Origin: Stenogyne calaminthoides
Taxonomy: Eukaryota; Streptophyta; Magnoliopsida; Lamiales; Lamiaceae
Assembly: GCA_037126765.1 (NCBI GenBank)
Contig: JBBCBC010000001.1
Coordinates: forward strand, 30,674,804 to 30,738,803
Reading direction: 5' to 3'
DNA length: 64,000 nucleotides
Numbering within the stretch: position 1 is the stretch's first letter; each line of letters starts with the position of its first letter. Below are positions 11,153-20,655 of this stretch, piece by piece. The notes below the pieces were generated by a model that saw only the letters and a program-made list of their open reading frames with translations, ran no database searches and was not told the DNA's origin. Both the position numbers and the translations under genes were made by a program.

Positions 11153-12436
11153 TGTTGGTCCCAATTAAAAAAACCTATTTTCTTGGCGTCTTGGAAGCAA
11201 AAACGTTTGACTTGATTGCATATAAAACAAAGGTGAGGGCAGAGTGTTTCCAATTTTTGAACTTTGGAGCTCATGTGTTGTGTTTTTGCTTATAACTAGA
11301 TGCATATGACAAGTATAAACATAAAGCGAAGAAACAACACAAAGAATATATAGTGGTTGGGACAACCAGTCCTACATCCACTCTCCCTCTCTAGGGAAAT
11401 TCCTTATCAACTTCGAGCTTTACGACTACCTCGTAGTTTACTTACTCAACTTCGTACCCGAAGTTTTTACGACTACTCCACGTAGTTTACTAACTCAACC
11501 CGACCACGAGCTTTACGACTACCTCCGTAGTTTACTAACTCAAACTCTTAGATGTTTAACTAGTTCACACTCCTTCGGGACTTATCACCCTCACTCGGGT
11601 TTGCCTAACAACTACCTCTTCACTTCACCACTGGTTTTGGGTTTGGTGTTGTCTCCAACTATGGTGAGATTTTCCCTTACAATGGTTTAGCCTCAATGCT
11701 AAGGTTGGAAAAATCTCTCTAAACTATGATACATCGTGGGTTGCTTAGGTTGGGTTCTAGAACACTCTTTTGAATATATTTGTATATCTACGACTTGTGT
11801 TCTAGGGTGGGAATGCTTAACTCTCTTTGGCTCAGAGCATCGTTGCTATCTTCTTCGCACTTCCACACTCCACCACTTGATAATGAAGGAAGAACTTGTA
11901 TTTATAGTGTGGATTTGAATGTTACCGCTGGAGAGAATCAAATTCAAATCCATACTATTCTTCGTAAGTTCTTGACTTTTTTCAGTTGGTTGTCTTCCTC
12001 TCGTTGGTCCACGTCACCGGATTCCAATTCGGCTATATTCCTCGACTTGATTGCCTCGGAACATTCAGGATATCTCGAGCATTCATTACATTCTTGAAGT
12101 CTTTAGTAATTCTTGTGCCTTGATATTTCTCTGAGTCTTCGAGTTCTCTGAGTCTTGAGTTCTCTCGAGTCTTGAGTTTTCGAGTCTTGAGTTCTCTGAG
12201 GCTTGAGTTCTCTGAGCCTTGATTCTCGATATCTCTTGAGTCTTGATATCTCGATTTCTTCTTGAGTCTTGAAAATTAACTTTGTTCTATATCTGCCGAC
12301 TATACATGGTGCAGATAATATCCTGAACACTCTAAAACTGAATCCTGACTCATCTATCAAGATTATCCTGAACATGTCATTCTCAGGGGTTTTGGGATCT
12401 AATCAAAATCCTTTTTATTAAATTCATTTCCCAACA
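11153..12436 (-). repeat. N1 3' LTR
   Basis: A 1284-bp copy with ends TGTTGGTCCC and TTTCCCAACA on the plus strand. It matches the LTR at 14680-15972 along its length. Differences cluster where that copy has CTGA and this one has CGA or ACGA (for example around 11417-11520), a pattern discussed in the findings. The polypurine tract follows at 12437-12450. Confidence 0.88.
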
Positions 12437-13790
12437 ATTTCCCCCTTTTTGATGATGCCAAAACCTATCTTGTTACAAACATATAACCTATACTCAGGTT
12501 TCAGTTTTTTTTATTACAAGAATGGTAAATCTCTAATCAGTTTAAATCATTCAACAAATTTCTTCAGTAATGAATCTTTCCTAAATAGATCATTACTAAA
12601 TACTTAAGCAATTTCTCCCATAGCATCATATAGTTTCCTCTTTATATGAGCATACAATTAGATCAGAGACATTCAATCAGGCATATCAATATAAACGACA
12701 TGTAAAAAAAAGATAATGAGGTATTATCTTTGAGCATAAAGATAAAAGTTTCATTGATTGTATGTTATCAGTTACAGATTACAATGAACTTATCAAAGAA
12801 ATAAAGACAAAAAAAAAACATAAAGAATTACAAGTCTTCAGTTTTGGTCTTTAGTCTTCTGTCTTCAGCTCGGCTCCTCATTCTTCTTCAATGGACCTTT
12901 GTCCGATCGGTATATCTTGACACTCATCTTTGATGAGTTCGATTTCTTCCGACTTCGGACATCTTGACCCTCGTGTCTTGACCTATCTTGAGTCTCGATT
13001 TTTTACTTATCGAGTCTCAGATCACTTTACCCAAGCTATCTGATTTCTTCTTTGCCTGATCTGATTAGCTCGACTAATCAGATCAACACATCTTTAGATC
13101 AACATAGCATCAGGTCATTATATCAGGTTAGCATATCAGGTTTATCATATCTGATCTTGATCACGTCTGATCTCGATCAGTCTTCATCTGCTCATTATCA
13201 TATCTGATCTCGATCACGTCTGATCTTGATCAGTCTCTTTTGCTCATCTTCTGATTTGCAACCTTCTCTTCTGATTTGCTGGCTTTAGCTTTTCTTCACT
13301 TCTGATTTGCACAGCTCATCAGTTGAACTCAACTAACTCATTTGATCTTGATCAGTCTTGTCTGCAGCCATGTCTTGATCTTGATCATCTACTTTTGATT
13401 CTGTGAGTTCCCCCTCAAGTTGAAGTCCCCCCTTTCAACTGATATAGACCGATATATCTGATTTGGTGAAGTTTTCAAGCTCAGCTGATTTTCTTCATTT
13501 GATCAGCTTTGTATGTAATCAGATTTTTGTTGACTTAATCTGATTCTCCTCAGATTAAGTCGATTCTTGGAAAGTGTTACTGCCAAAACTTAGTCTAGAA
13601 TAGTAGCCTCTATTCCCTAAGTTGGTGCGATTTGACATGCGTAGATATCGTCTGACACTCTCGATATGTCAATCCGCCGTAACTTTTTCCAATTATCGGT
13701 CGCGTGATTTCTACACGCTGTCCTTGTGATGCAAATTTTTCTAAATAGGCTTTGAGAACTCAAATTTGCATCTGCACCCTTGCTTGGCCT
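12437..13790. other. N1 interior, 3' portion (minus sense)
   Basis: Non-coding. Next to the 3' LTR it has the polypurine tract and a segment shared with the 3' regions of E2 and E6, including AATGAA-type 3'-end signals in minus sense near 12750. The middle (about 13020-13400) is a dense run of gatctgat/gatcagtc words, close to a simple repeat. The part nearest 13600-13790 is conserved with N2 and forms the upstream region of the antisense ORF. Confidence 0.5.
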
Positions 13791-13792
13791 CT

Positions 13793-13798
13793 ATAAAT
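13793..13798 (+). promoter_or_regulatory. TATA box of the N1 antisense ORF
   Basis: TATAAA in the context ctctataaattgg, about 60 bp before the ATG at 13857, a spacing normal for a plant core promoter with a short leader. The same box and about 200 bp upstream of it are nearly unchanged in N2 (TATA box reverse-complemented near 28053-28062). Confidence 0.5.
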
Positions 13799-13856
13799 TG
13801 GACCAATATTTTACACAACATAACTCATTCACCATACTTATCTTCTTTGTAGAATC

Positions 13857-14216
13857 ATGTATCCTGGTGAACCCTTGTTTCCGGTGAGACTTCCGGCAAA
13901 CATCTTTACCCCCTTTTCCATGATTTCATCTTCTCAAATCAACCCTGTGTGTCCCTTTTTGCGGTTCTCATCGTCATCAAAGATTTCTCATACAATCGTT
14001 GCTAAGCTTCTCTACCATCAGGGTGGCGGATCTGCTGTCGCAACTGAGAAGACACTTCTCCTAATCGTATGCAGCTTGTGTGTCTTTCTGGATGACGTAA
14101 CCAGCATTAGCAGACTCAGTCTGAAAATGAAAGTGAGTTTGATATGCGAACTTGATCAGACAACGACTGATCTTCCTATATCAAACTCACCATTTAACAG
14201 CTGGAGAGCCCACTGA
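13857..14216 (+). CDS. Antisense ORF of N1, unknown 119-aa protein
   Basis: Encoded on the strand opposite to element transcription. It starts MYPGEPLFPVRLPANIF and has a Ser-rich stretch (about residues 24-45), a hydrophobic segment TLLLIVCSLCVFL (about residues 67-79) and a polar tail ending NSWRAH. It has a TATA box about 60 bp upstream. Downstream, near 14520-14550, is a 3'-UTR-like segment with aatgaaaag. No domain is recognised. It could be a captured host gene fragment, an element-encoded accessory gene, or an accidental ORF in a captured promoter and UTR. The corresponding frame in N2 has a length change and is not open. Confidence 0.45.
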   Translation: MYPGEPLFPVRLPANIFTPFSMISSSQINPVCPFLRFSSSSKISHTIVAKLLYHQGGGSAVATEKTLLLIVCSLCVFLDDVTSISRLSLKMKVSLICELDQTTTDLPISNSPFNSWRAH

Positions 14217-14564
14217 CTCTTTCTTAGGGCTCCTGGCTTAAAAATCCTATCAAGGCCGCTCTCACTCCATTGGAGAGTCCATCAGTTTGCGGCATAGGAT
14301 TACCTTTCAAGCCTCCCTCACCCTGTTAAGTGGGGGAAAATGAGAGCATGAGATCTTAAAATCTCTCTCACTCCTCCTCTTAATCACCACCCTGTAGATC
14401 GGGTTTGGGTTTGGATGAAGGTTTAGGGTTATGGCTTAGAGGTTTAGGGTTTAGAGTTATGTATTGACCTCCGGGTTCTCTTGCGTTTGTAACTTGTAAT
14501 GTAACCTGACCCTCGGGTTTTTATCAATGAAAAGTTCTATTATTCCATTGTTGTGTAAAATTTT

Positions 14565-14677
14565 CTGTTTGCTCTGATACCAATTGTTGGTATCAGATCA
14601 GAGACAGGCTTTAAAAATAGATCTGCTCAGGCGATTACTTTGAAGAAGTAATCTTTTGAGCACCTGCTCTGATACCA
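14565..14677 (-). promoter_or_regulatory. N1 primer binding site with upstream inverted copies
   Basis: On the minus strand TGGTATCAGAGCA (14677-14665) starts three bases after the LTR end and is complementary to the 3' end of plant initiator tRNA-Met, the usual copia primer. About 80 bases further in, near 14570-14597, two more copies of the core lie head to head (tgctctgatacca, then tggtatcag), giving a 9-bp inverted repeat around a 5-base loop. N2 has the same arrangement at 27255-27285. Confidence 0.8.
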
Positions 14678-14679
14678 CT

Positions 14680-15972
14680 TGTTGGTCCCGGTGGGAAAAC
14701 CTATTTTGCGCGTGCGGAAGCAAAACGTTTGACTTCGGTGCATATAAAACAGGGGTGAGGGCAGAGTGTTTCCAATTTTTAAACTTTGGAGCTCATGTGT
14801 TGTGTTTTGCTTATAACTAGATGCATATGACAAGTATAAACATAAAGCAGTAAACAACACAGCAATATATAGTGGTTCGGACAACCAGTCCTACATCCAC
14901 TCTCCCTCTCTAGGGAAATTCCTTATCAACTTCTGAGCTTTCTGACTACCTCGTAGTTTACTTACTCAACTCGGCCCTGAGTTTTCTGACTACTCCACGT
15001 AGTTTACTAACTCAACCCGACCCTGAGCTTTCTGACTACCTCCGTAGTTTACTAACTCAAACTCTTAGATGTTTAACGAGTTCACACTCCTTCGGGACTT
15101 ATCACCCTCACTCGGGTTTGCCTAACAACTACCTCACTTCACCACTGGGTTTGGGTTTGGTGTTGTCTCCAACTATGGTGAGATTTTCCCTTACAATGGT
15201 TTAGCCTCAATGCTAAGGTTGGGAAAATCTCTCTAAGCTTATGATACATCGTGGGTTGCTTAGGTTGGGTTCTAGAACACTCTTTGAATATATTTGTATA
15301 TCTACAGACTTGTGTTCTAGGGTGGGAATGCTTAACTCTCTTTGGCTCTGTAGCATCGTTGCTATCTTCTTCGCACTTCCACACTCCACCACTTGATAAT
15401 GAAGGAAGAACTTGTATTTATAGTGTGGATTTGAATGTTACCGTTGGAGAGAATCACATTCAAATCCATACTATTCTTCGTAAGTTCTGCAGCTTTTTCA
15501 GGCTGGTTGTCTTCCTCTCGTTGGTCCACGCCACCGATTCCAATCGGCTATATTCCTCGACTTGATGCCTCGGAACATTCGGGATATCTTGAGCATTGAA
15601 GATTCTCTTGAGTCTTTAGTAATTCTTGTGCCTTGATATTTCTCTGAGTCTTCAGGTTCTCTGAGTCTTCAGATTCTCTGAGTCTTCGAGTTCTCTCGAG
15701 TCTTGAGTTTTTTCGAGTCTTGTGTTCTCTGAGGCTTCGGGTTCTCTCGAGCCTTCGGTTCTCGATCCTATCGAAGTCTTGATATCTCGATTTCTTCTTG
15801 AAGTCTTGACTAACCTCGTTCTATATATCCGCCGACTATACATGGTGCAGATAATATCCTGAACACTCTAAAACTGAATCCTGACTCATCTATCAAGATT
15901 ATCCTGAACATGTCATACGCAGGGGTTTTGGGATCTAATCAAAATCCTTTTTATTAAATTCATTTCCCAACA
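14680..15972 (-). repeat. N1 5' LTR
   Basis: A 1293-bp LTR with plus-strand ends TGTTGGTCCCGG and TTCCCAACA. It adjoins the primer site on one side and the GATAG target duplication on the other, so it is the 5' LTR of a minus-strand element. A TATA box reads on the minus strand near 15417-15424. The region 15600-15800 is a degenerate run of gagtcttgag/ctctgagtct words. Confidence 0.88.
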
Positions 15973-16434
15973 GATAGTCAGAAACTTAAACCAATCAATA
16001 TAGCCTAGAGACAGATTATGGCAAGCCCAAGTGCCCAACAATAACTTTCGTGTGTAAATTTCTTTTCCCTTTTCCTTCATCTAATTCTAGGCAAATTATC
16101 TTACGGAAGGGGTAAAACATGAAAACAAAAAGAACCAACAACAAGAAGCTATAACTTATCGAATTACAGAACTGAAAGAAAATGCAGTACATATCAAATT
16201 AGTCATAAACCTGGTGGACTCCAATAAAAGCATCTTCACAACTGAGCCAAAACGTTCTATAAGATCAGCTTCAAACTCCTTGCGGTTCTGGAGATTGCAG
16301 GACAATGGAATAATGAAAAATTTGTTATTGAAGGTCATAATAATATTTCCATAACTAAGACAACTTTACCTTGCCATCATATAGATTGTAGAACATCAAC
16401 AATACAAACCCAGCATTTGGAGATGACTTGTCAA

Positions 16435-16758
16435 CATAGTTATTAATGGCGCAAGGCGCCTTAGGCGCGCGCTCCTTGCATCCCTGGAAAAAACAACATA
16501 AGACCTTGAAAATTTTTTAGTAAACCTAACCATGGAAGTAAACCTAAGTTAATCATACTAACATATAATTAACTAACAAGTTGAAGGTTAAAAACATATA
16601 AATCACACAAAATAAAGAGTAAAGACATAAACTTCAAACCATAGAAGTACGATAATAACAAACAATAAATATCCAGCTTAATCACGAAATTAAAGACATA
16701 AATAGCAAACTAATCATCTTCATCAACGAATTCATCAAAAGCAAACTCCTCCTCCTCC

Positions 16759-16789
<31 letters not shown>

Positions 16790-17237
16790 AACGTGGATCG
16801 TCCTCATGAAATTCTTCTTCCTCCACATCTTCACCTTCTAAGTTAAATTCAATTTCATCTTCATTTTCATCTTCATCTTCATCTCTAAGGCAGCTAAAAG
16901 ATGATCCTCTCACACTCACACCCACACACTTGCCCTTGCCCTTGCCCTAAAAAGTGAATCTTGAAACCCTAGATGTGATTCACTTAAATATTAAGACTTA
17001 AGAGATAGTATTTTTTATAATTCTGATGTTATTTGACAAATAAAAAAATGTTTTTTTTATTTCAAACCCTAGATGTACGCAAGGCACGCCTTTTGTCCCA
17101 AGTCGAGGCCGAAAAGCCTCCCAAAGTAGCGCCAGAAAATCCCAACCGCTTTGGGCCTATGGCCTAAAAGTAGATGATGGTGGCGCCCGAGTGCCTGGAG
17201 CCTTAGGCGTGCCTCGGGCGCGCCTTTAATAACTATG
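16435..17237 (-). mobile_element. hAT-type DNA transposon derivative in a host exon
   Basis: An 803-bp insert with terminal inverted repeats (catagttattaa at the left, ttaataactatg at the right, continuing into GC-rich GGCGCGCC-type arms). Perfect 8-bp target duplications CTTGTCAA (16427-16434 and 17238-17245) point to the hAT superfamily. It splits the codons of a host exon. On the minus strand, 16925-16710 encodes 71 residues, mostly Asp and Glu, starting MGVSVRGSSFSC. This may be the acidic tail of a lost protein, or low-complexity sequence, so it is not annotated separately. No transposase core is visible, so it is non-autonomous. Confidence 0.8.
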
Positions 17238-17429
17238 CTTGTCAAGATTTCCCTTGAAGATGCAAAGAAAGAAAATAGAAATATAATTTAACTATTGAGA
17301 GAACGGAAGAGGTACGCTACCCAACACGAAAGTAGCTAATTTTCATTATTACCGGATGATTAGAACGCTGAAGCACTCGGAATATAAAAATAGCAAGAGC
17401 ATCAAGAGAGAATAGATTTGATTCAGCCC

Positions 17430-18045
17430 CTGCATAGTTTCAGAGGAAGTAGACCAATAAAACAAATAGGAAAATACATAAAGAAAAATGGGAAACACTA
17501 GAAAGGAAATGAAGACCTTACAAACATGGAAATATACACACAAAAACCAAGTACGTACAGACAGCCAATACATGCCCTAAGATATTCCCAAAAATATAAG
17601 ACCAAAGCATGACAATATGACTATCGGATACAGACCCTCAATGCTACACACCATGACAAAAGCATGCCACTTGTGCAACAAAAAGTATAGACACTATGAC
17701 TACTCCAGCTTATCATCCAAGGAACTGAAACAAGATAGAGCGACAATATTTCTAAGGTCAATAAATGCATTAACATTTTATAATAATGAATAAAGAATTC
17801 GATCATATGTTGTATTTCCATTCAGTGAGAATTAATTGATAAGGCCCATCTAATCCACAAATAAGCAGCCCAATTGATGTTACTTCGGCGCACAAGTAGT
17901 TAATTAGGAAGCAGGCATGAAACATGGTTGAATAAAGTAAGACACTTTTAGCTATAAGAAAACTTTTTTTCATCTTTTAATATATTGATTAGACTGCATA
18001 ATTGTAACAAGCATCCATCTTTATAACTCTAGTAACATCTTTGAT
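17430..18045. other. Intron and upstream flank of the broken host gene
   Basis: AT-rich, with no clear coding sequence. An acceptor-like sequence (atcttgtttcag on the minus strand near 17725-17736) is followed by short open frames, but I could not fit an exon in phase with the next one. E2 begins abruptly at about 18046 with a truncated LTR. Confidence 0.4.
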
Positions 18046-18305
18046 TGAGTAAGATAATATCTGATCTAAGCTTCTCAGGATCTCTGATAAAACTCAGGAT
18101 CAGTTGGGCTAATCTAAAGCTTCTAAAAGTTGCTCAGGATCACTATCTCAGAAGACTTTGACTCAGGGCGATTTGTGTTTCTCAGGGCAAAATTTTCAGG
18201 ACATCCTGACCCTTCTGATCTCAGTTAAGAAAAAGTTTTAAAAACACTGAACACGTGTATTCCTCCCCCATACACGTGTAAGACTCTTTTGCACCGGGAC
18301 CAACA
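18046..18305 (+). repeat. E2 5' LTR, truncated
   Basis: About 260 bp matching the last part of the 3' LTR (24195-24457), including the run acacgtgtattcc...catacacgtg and the end GGGACCAACA. Everything upstream is missing. The breakpoint lies near 18046, where similarity starts at agtaagataat. Confidence 0.85.
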
Positions 18306-18307
18306 AG

Positions 18308-18320
18308 TGGTATCAGAGCA
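18308..18320 (+). promoter_or_regulatory. E2 primer binding site
   Basis: TGGTATCAGAGCA two bases after the LTR end, complementary to the 3' end of plant initiator tRNA-Met. Confidence 0.9.
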
Positions 18321-18428
18321 GTGGTTCATTTTGACCACTTGCTTTGGTAGCCATAGTCTATTTGCTGAAAGACTTTGGTGGTCTACTGAATAGATCTTAC
18401 TGCTGATATCTTACAAGGCTCATTCATC

Positions 18429-20655
18429 ATGCCTTCTAAGAAACTTCATATGTTCTCTGTTGAGAGCTATGACCTATGGAGATTGAGAATGCAGGCACAT
18501 CTGTATTCTAAGCATGAAAGAATGAGGAGAGTGGTTTCTGAAGTACCATTCACATACACTGTTGTGAATCCCAAAATTACTGATACTGAGAGGAATGATC
18601 CCAGAGATGAATTTCCAAAAGCTGATGACCAACTTACTCCTAATGAGAGGAAGTCAGTCAATTTGGACTACATTGCTAAAGATACTCTAGATAGCACTAT
18701 TGATGATGGTGTTATGGGGATAATTTCTCACTGTGAAACTGCCAAAGAAATATGGGACACACTTGCTATCATGTGTCAAGGCACAGATCATATTAAAGAA
18801 AACAAACTTTTTGTTGCTAGTGGAAAGTTTGACAGCTTTGAAATGGAAGATGGTGAATCCATTGACAAACTGGAAGTCAGATTCACTAGTATTATGAATG
18901 ATCTGAATGCTCTTGGGAAAATATACCCACAAAGAGAAGTGGCACTGAAAATTCTTAGAGGATTATCTAAGAAATGGGATATACATGTTGTGGTGATTGA
19001 AAACACCAAAAATATTGATTCTATGTCATACCAACAAGTTTTCTCTGAACTGAAAGCTTATGAGTTTGTGATTGATAAGAAAACTAAGAAATCTGATAGC
19101 AAAGATGAATCTTCATCTAGCAAGAATGTGGCTTTCAAAGCCAGAGAGAAATCTTGTAAAGCTAGAGAGTCTGATAACTCACCTGCCAAAAATTAGGATG
19201 AGCAAGAGGATAAGCTAGTACTGTTGGCAAGGAGGTTTGAAAGACTTAATAGCAGATATGGAAAATACAAGAAATATTATAAGAACAACAGGTACAGGAA
19301 CAGGAATAACTCAGAAGCTGAGGACAGATCCACTGAGAAAAGGAAAGACCACAAAGCTGAAGGATCCTCATACAGAAAGAAGGACTCCAAGACCAAGGAG
19401 GAAAGTGATCAGGATTATGATACCAACAGATGCTATAACTGCCAAAAGAAGGGTCACTTCCAGTATGATTGTCCTGATCTGAGTGCCAAAGAAAGAAAGG
19501 AGAGACAAGCCAAGAGAGACAGAAAGATCTCCAGCAAGAAGGCTATGATTGCTGAAGAAGAAGAACAATCTGAAGAAGGAACCAGTTCTTCAGATGAGAT
19601 ATTCTCAGATAGTGACAGTGATGATGTCTGTCTTGTTGCTATGGAGGAGGTAAATTCTTCTCTCTGTTGTTGCTCCTACACAAGCACCTGAGTTATCAAG
19701 TTCATCTGTAACCAGTAACTTTGACCTGATGGATTCTTTTGAGAATCTTATGAAGGACTATTATGTGTTACAAGAACTGCTCATAGAAACTCAAGAGCAG
19801 AATAAGGAACTGACTGCTGAAAATCTGAGGTGGAAAGACTCTAAAAATGTTGAGATCACTTCTCAATTAATGGGAACTACTGATGAACTAGATGTTCTGA
19901 AAGTACAACTCTCAGAAAAAGAGAAAGTGATAGAGATCCTGAATGAAAAATTAGAGAAATCCACTGAGGAAAATCAGCTTATCAGGACTGAATTCAATGA
20001 CCTCTTTGAGAAGCATGAAACTCTAAAGAAAAGTGAGGATAGTGTGCGGAGAAAGTTAGCTCTATTGAATTCTGCATCTAAAGTAATAGATGAAATTCAG
20101 AGTTATCAAAGACCTGGAACTATAAAGGCTAGATTAGGATATAATCCAGGGGGAACCTCACAAGGTCTTCTGAATGTTCAGGCCAGTACTTCGAAGCCTC
20201 TGGCTTAGAATACCAACCTGAAGAAATCTGCATTGAACCATCAGAGGAATTTTCAGATGAGAAACACTCAGCAGAGATATTCTCAACTGAAAAGACCAAG
20301 TCCTCAGATTACTGAAAGACCACAATTTCAGTACAGGCAACCTAAACCCCACTTGCCTAAGGGTAAAGGTTTCCTGAACCCAAGTCAGCAGAGACAGAGA
20401 CCAGCTGCACCAAGGCCAAATCATTGGAACAAGAGGCCTGAACCCAAGAAGAACTCTAAGACTCATGTTCATGCTAAGGCTGACACTCATACATAGGGTA
20501 CTGCCAAGGCACCTAGGGTGGTGAATGTGTATGTAGATGTTTATGGGAGACAAATCAGCCACTCTAAAGTAATTAGAGTTATCAGGCAGATTTGGGTTCC
20601 AAAAGGTACAGCTAACCTGGTAGGACCCTACACCAAATGGGTACCTAAGACCTGA
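18429..20655 (+). pseudogene. E2 gag
   Basis: Capsid/nucleocapsid protein. It starts MPSKKLHMFSVESYDLWRL, typical of copia gag. The zinc knuckle CYNCQKKGHFQYDC lies at about 19432-19473, between a Lys/Arg-rich and an acidic segment. A coiled-coil stretch (about 19729-20040) and a basic C-terminal tail follow. Breaks: TAG at 19194, a frameshift near 19680, TAG at 20206 and TAG at 20494. The natural end appears to be TGA at 20653-20655, because E6 has TGA at the same place. Confidence 0.8.

Larger units (their letters stand above)
11153..15972 (-). mobile_element. N1: non-autonomous LTR retrotransposon with antisense ORF
   Basis: A complete 4820-bp element with a perfect 5-bp target duplication GATAG (11148-11152 and 15973-15977). 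Read on the minus strand: 5' LTR 15972-14680, tRNA-iMet primer site 14677-14665, a 2.2-kb interior, polypurine tract near 12450-12437, 3' LTR 12436-11153. There is no gag, protease, integrase or reverse transcriptase. LTR termini, primer site and the last several hundred interior bases resemble E2/E6, so the enzymes are probably supplied by that group. The interior instead carries an antisense ORF with its own promoter-like box. It sits in an intron of the host gene. Confidence 0.9.
10754..17429 (-). pseudogene. C-terminal exons of an unrecognised host gene, broken by transposons
   Basis: Four exons with consensus splice borders and matching phases read on the minus strand: 17429-17353 (ESNLFSLDALAIFIFRVLQR), 17252-17238 plus 16426-16370 (NLDKSSPN, then FVLLMFYNLYDGK), 16287-16211 (RKEFEADLIERFGSVVKMLL) and 10985-10754 (PPLPETVRSTLEEGLNLY, stop TGA at 10754-10756). 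The third exon ends in AG and the last begins with A, which together make one Arg codon, so they look consecutive. A hAT-type element splits the second exon, and N1 lies in the last intron. I do not recognise the family. The 5' exons are missing or unrecognised left of E2. Without the exon insertion the frame would be open, so the gene was probably lost recently. Confidence 0.65.

Noticed and set aside
12103..12375. Short ORFs repeated in LTRs (also near 11165, 14627, 25966, 26964, 30503)
   Set aside because: The same LTR segment translated in each copy; frames differ between copies and there is no conserved protein.
14400..14460. Telomere-like words (tttagggt) in N1 and their complement in N2 near 27395-27440
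   Set aside because: Only a few imperfect copies, in the UTR-like part of the antisense unit. Not a telomeric or interstitial telomere array.
14567..14677. A tRNA gene, because gctctgatacca matches a tRNA-iMet 3' end
   Set aside because: Only about 13 bases match and there is no cloverleaf. These are primer-site complements of a minus-strand element.
16710..16925. A separate acidic-protein gene on the minus strand
   Set aside because: It lies inside the hAT-type element and is almost pure Asp/Glu low complexity, with no independent gene signals.
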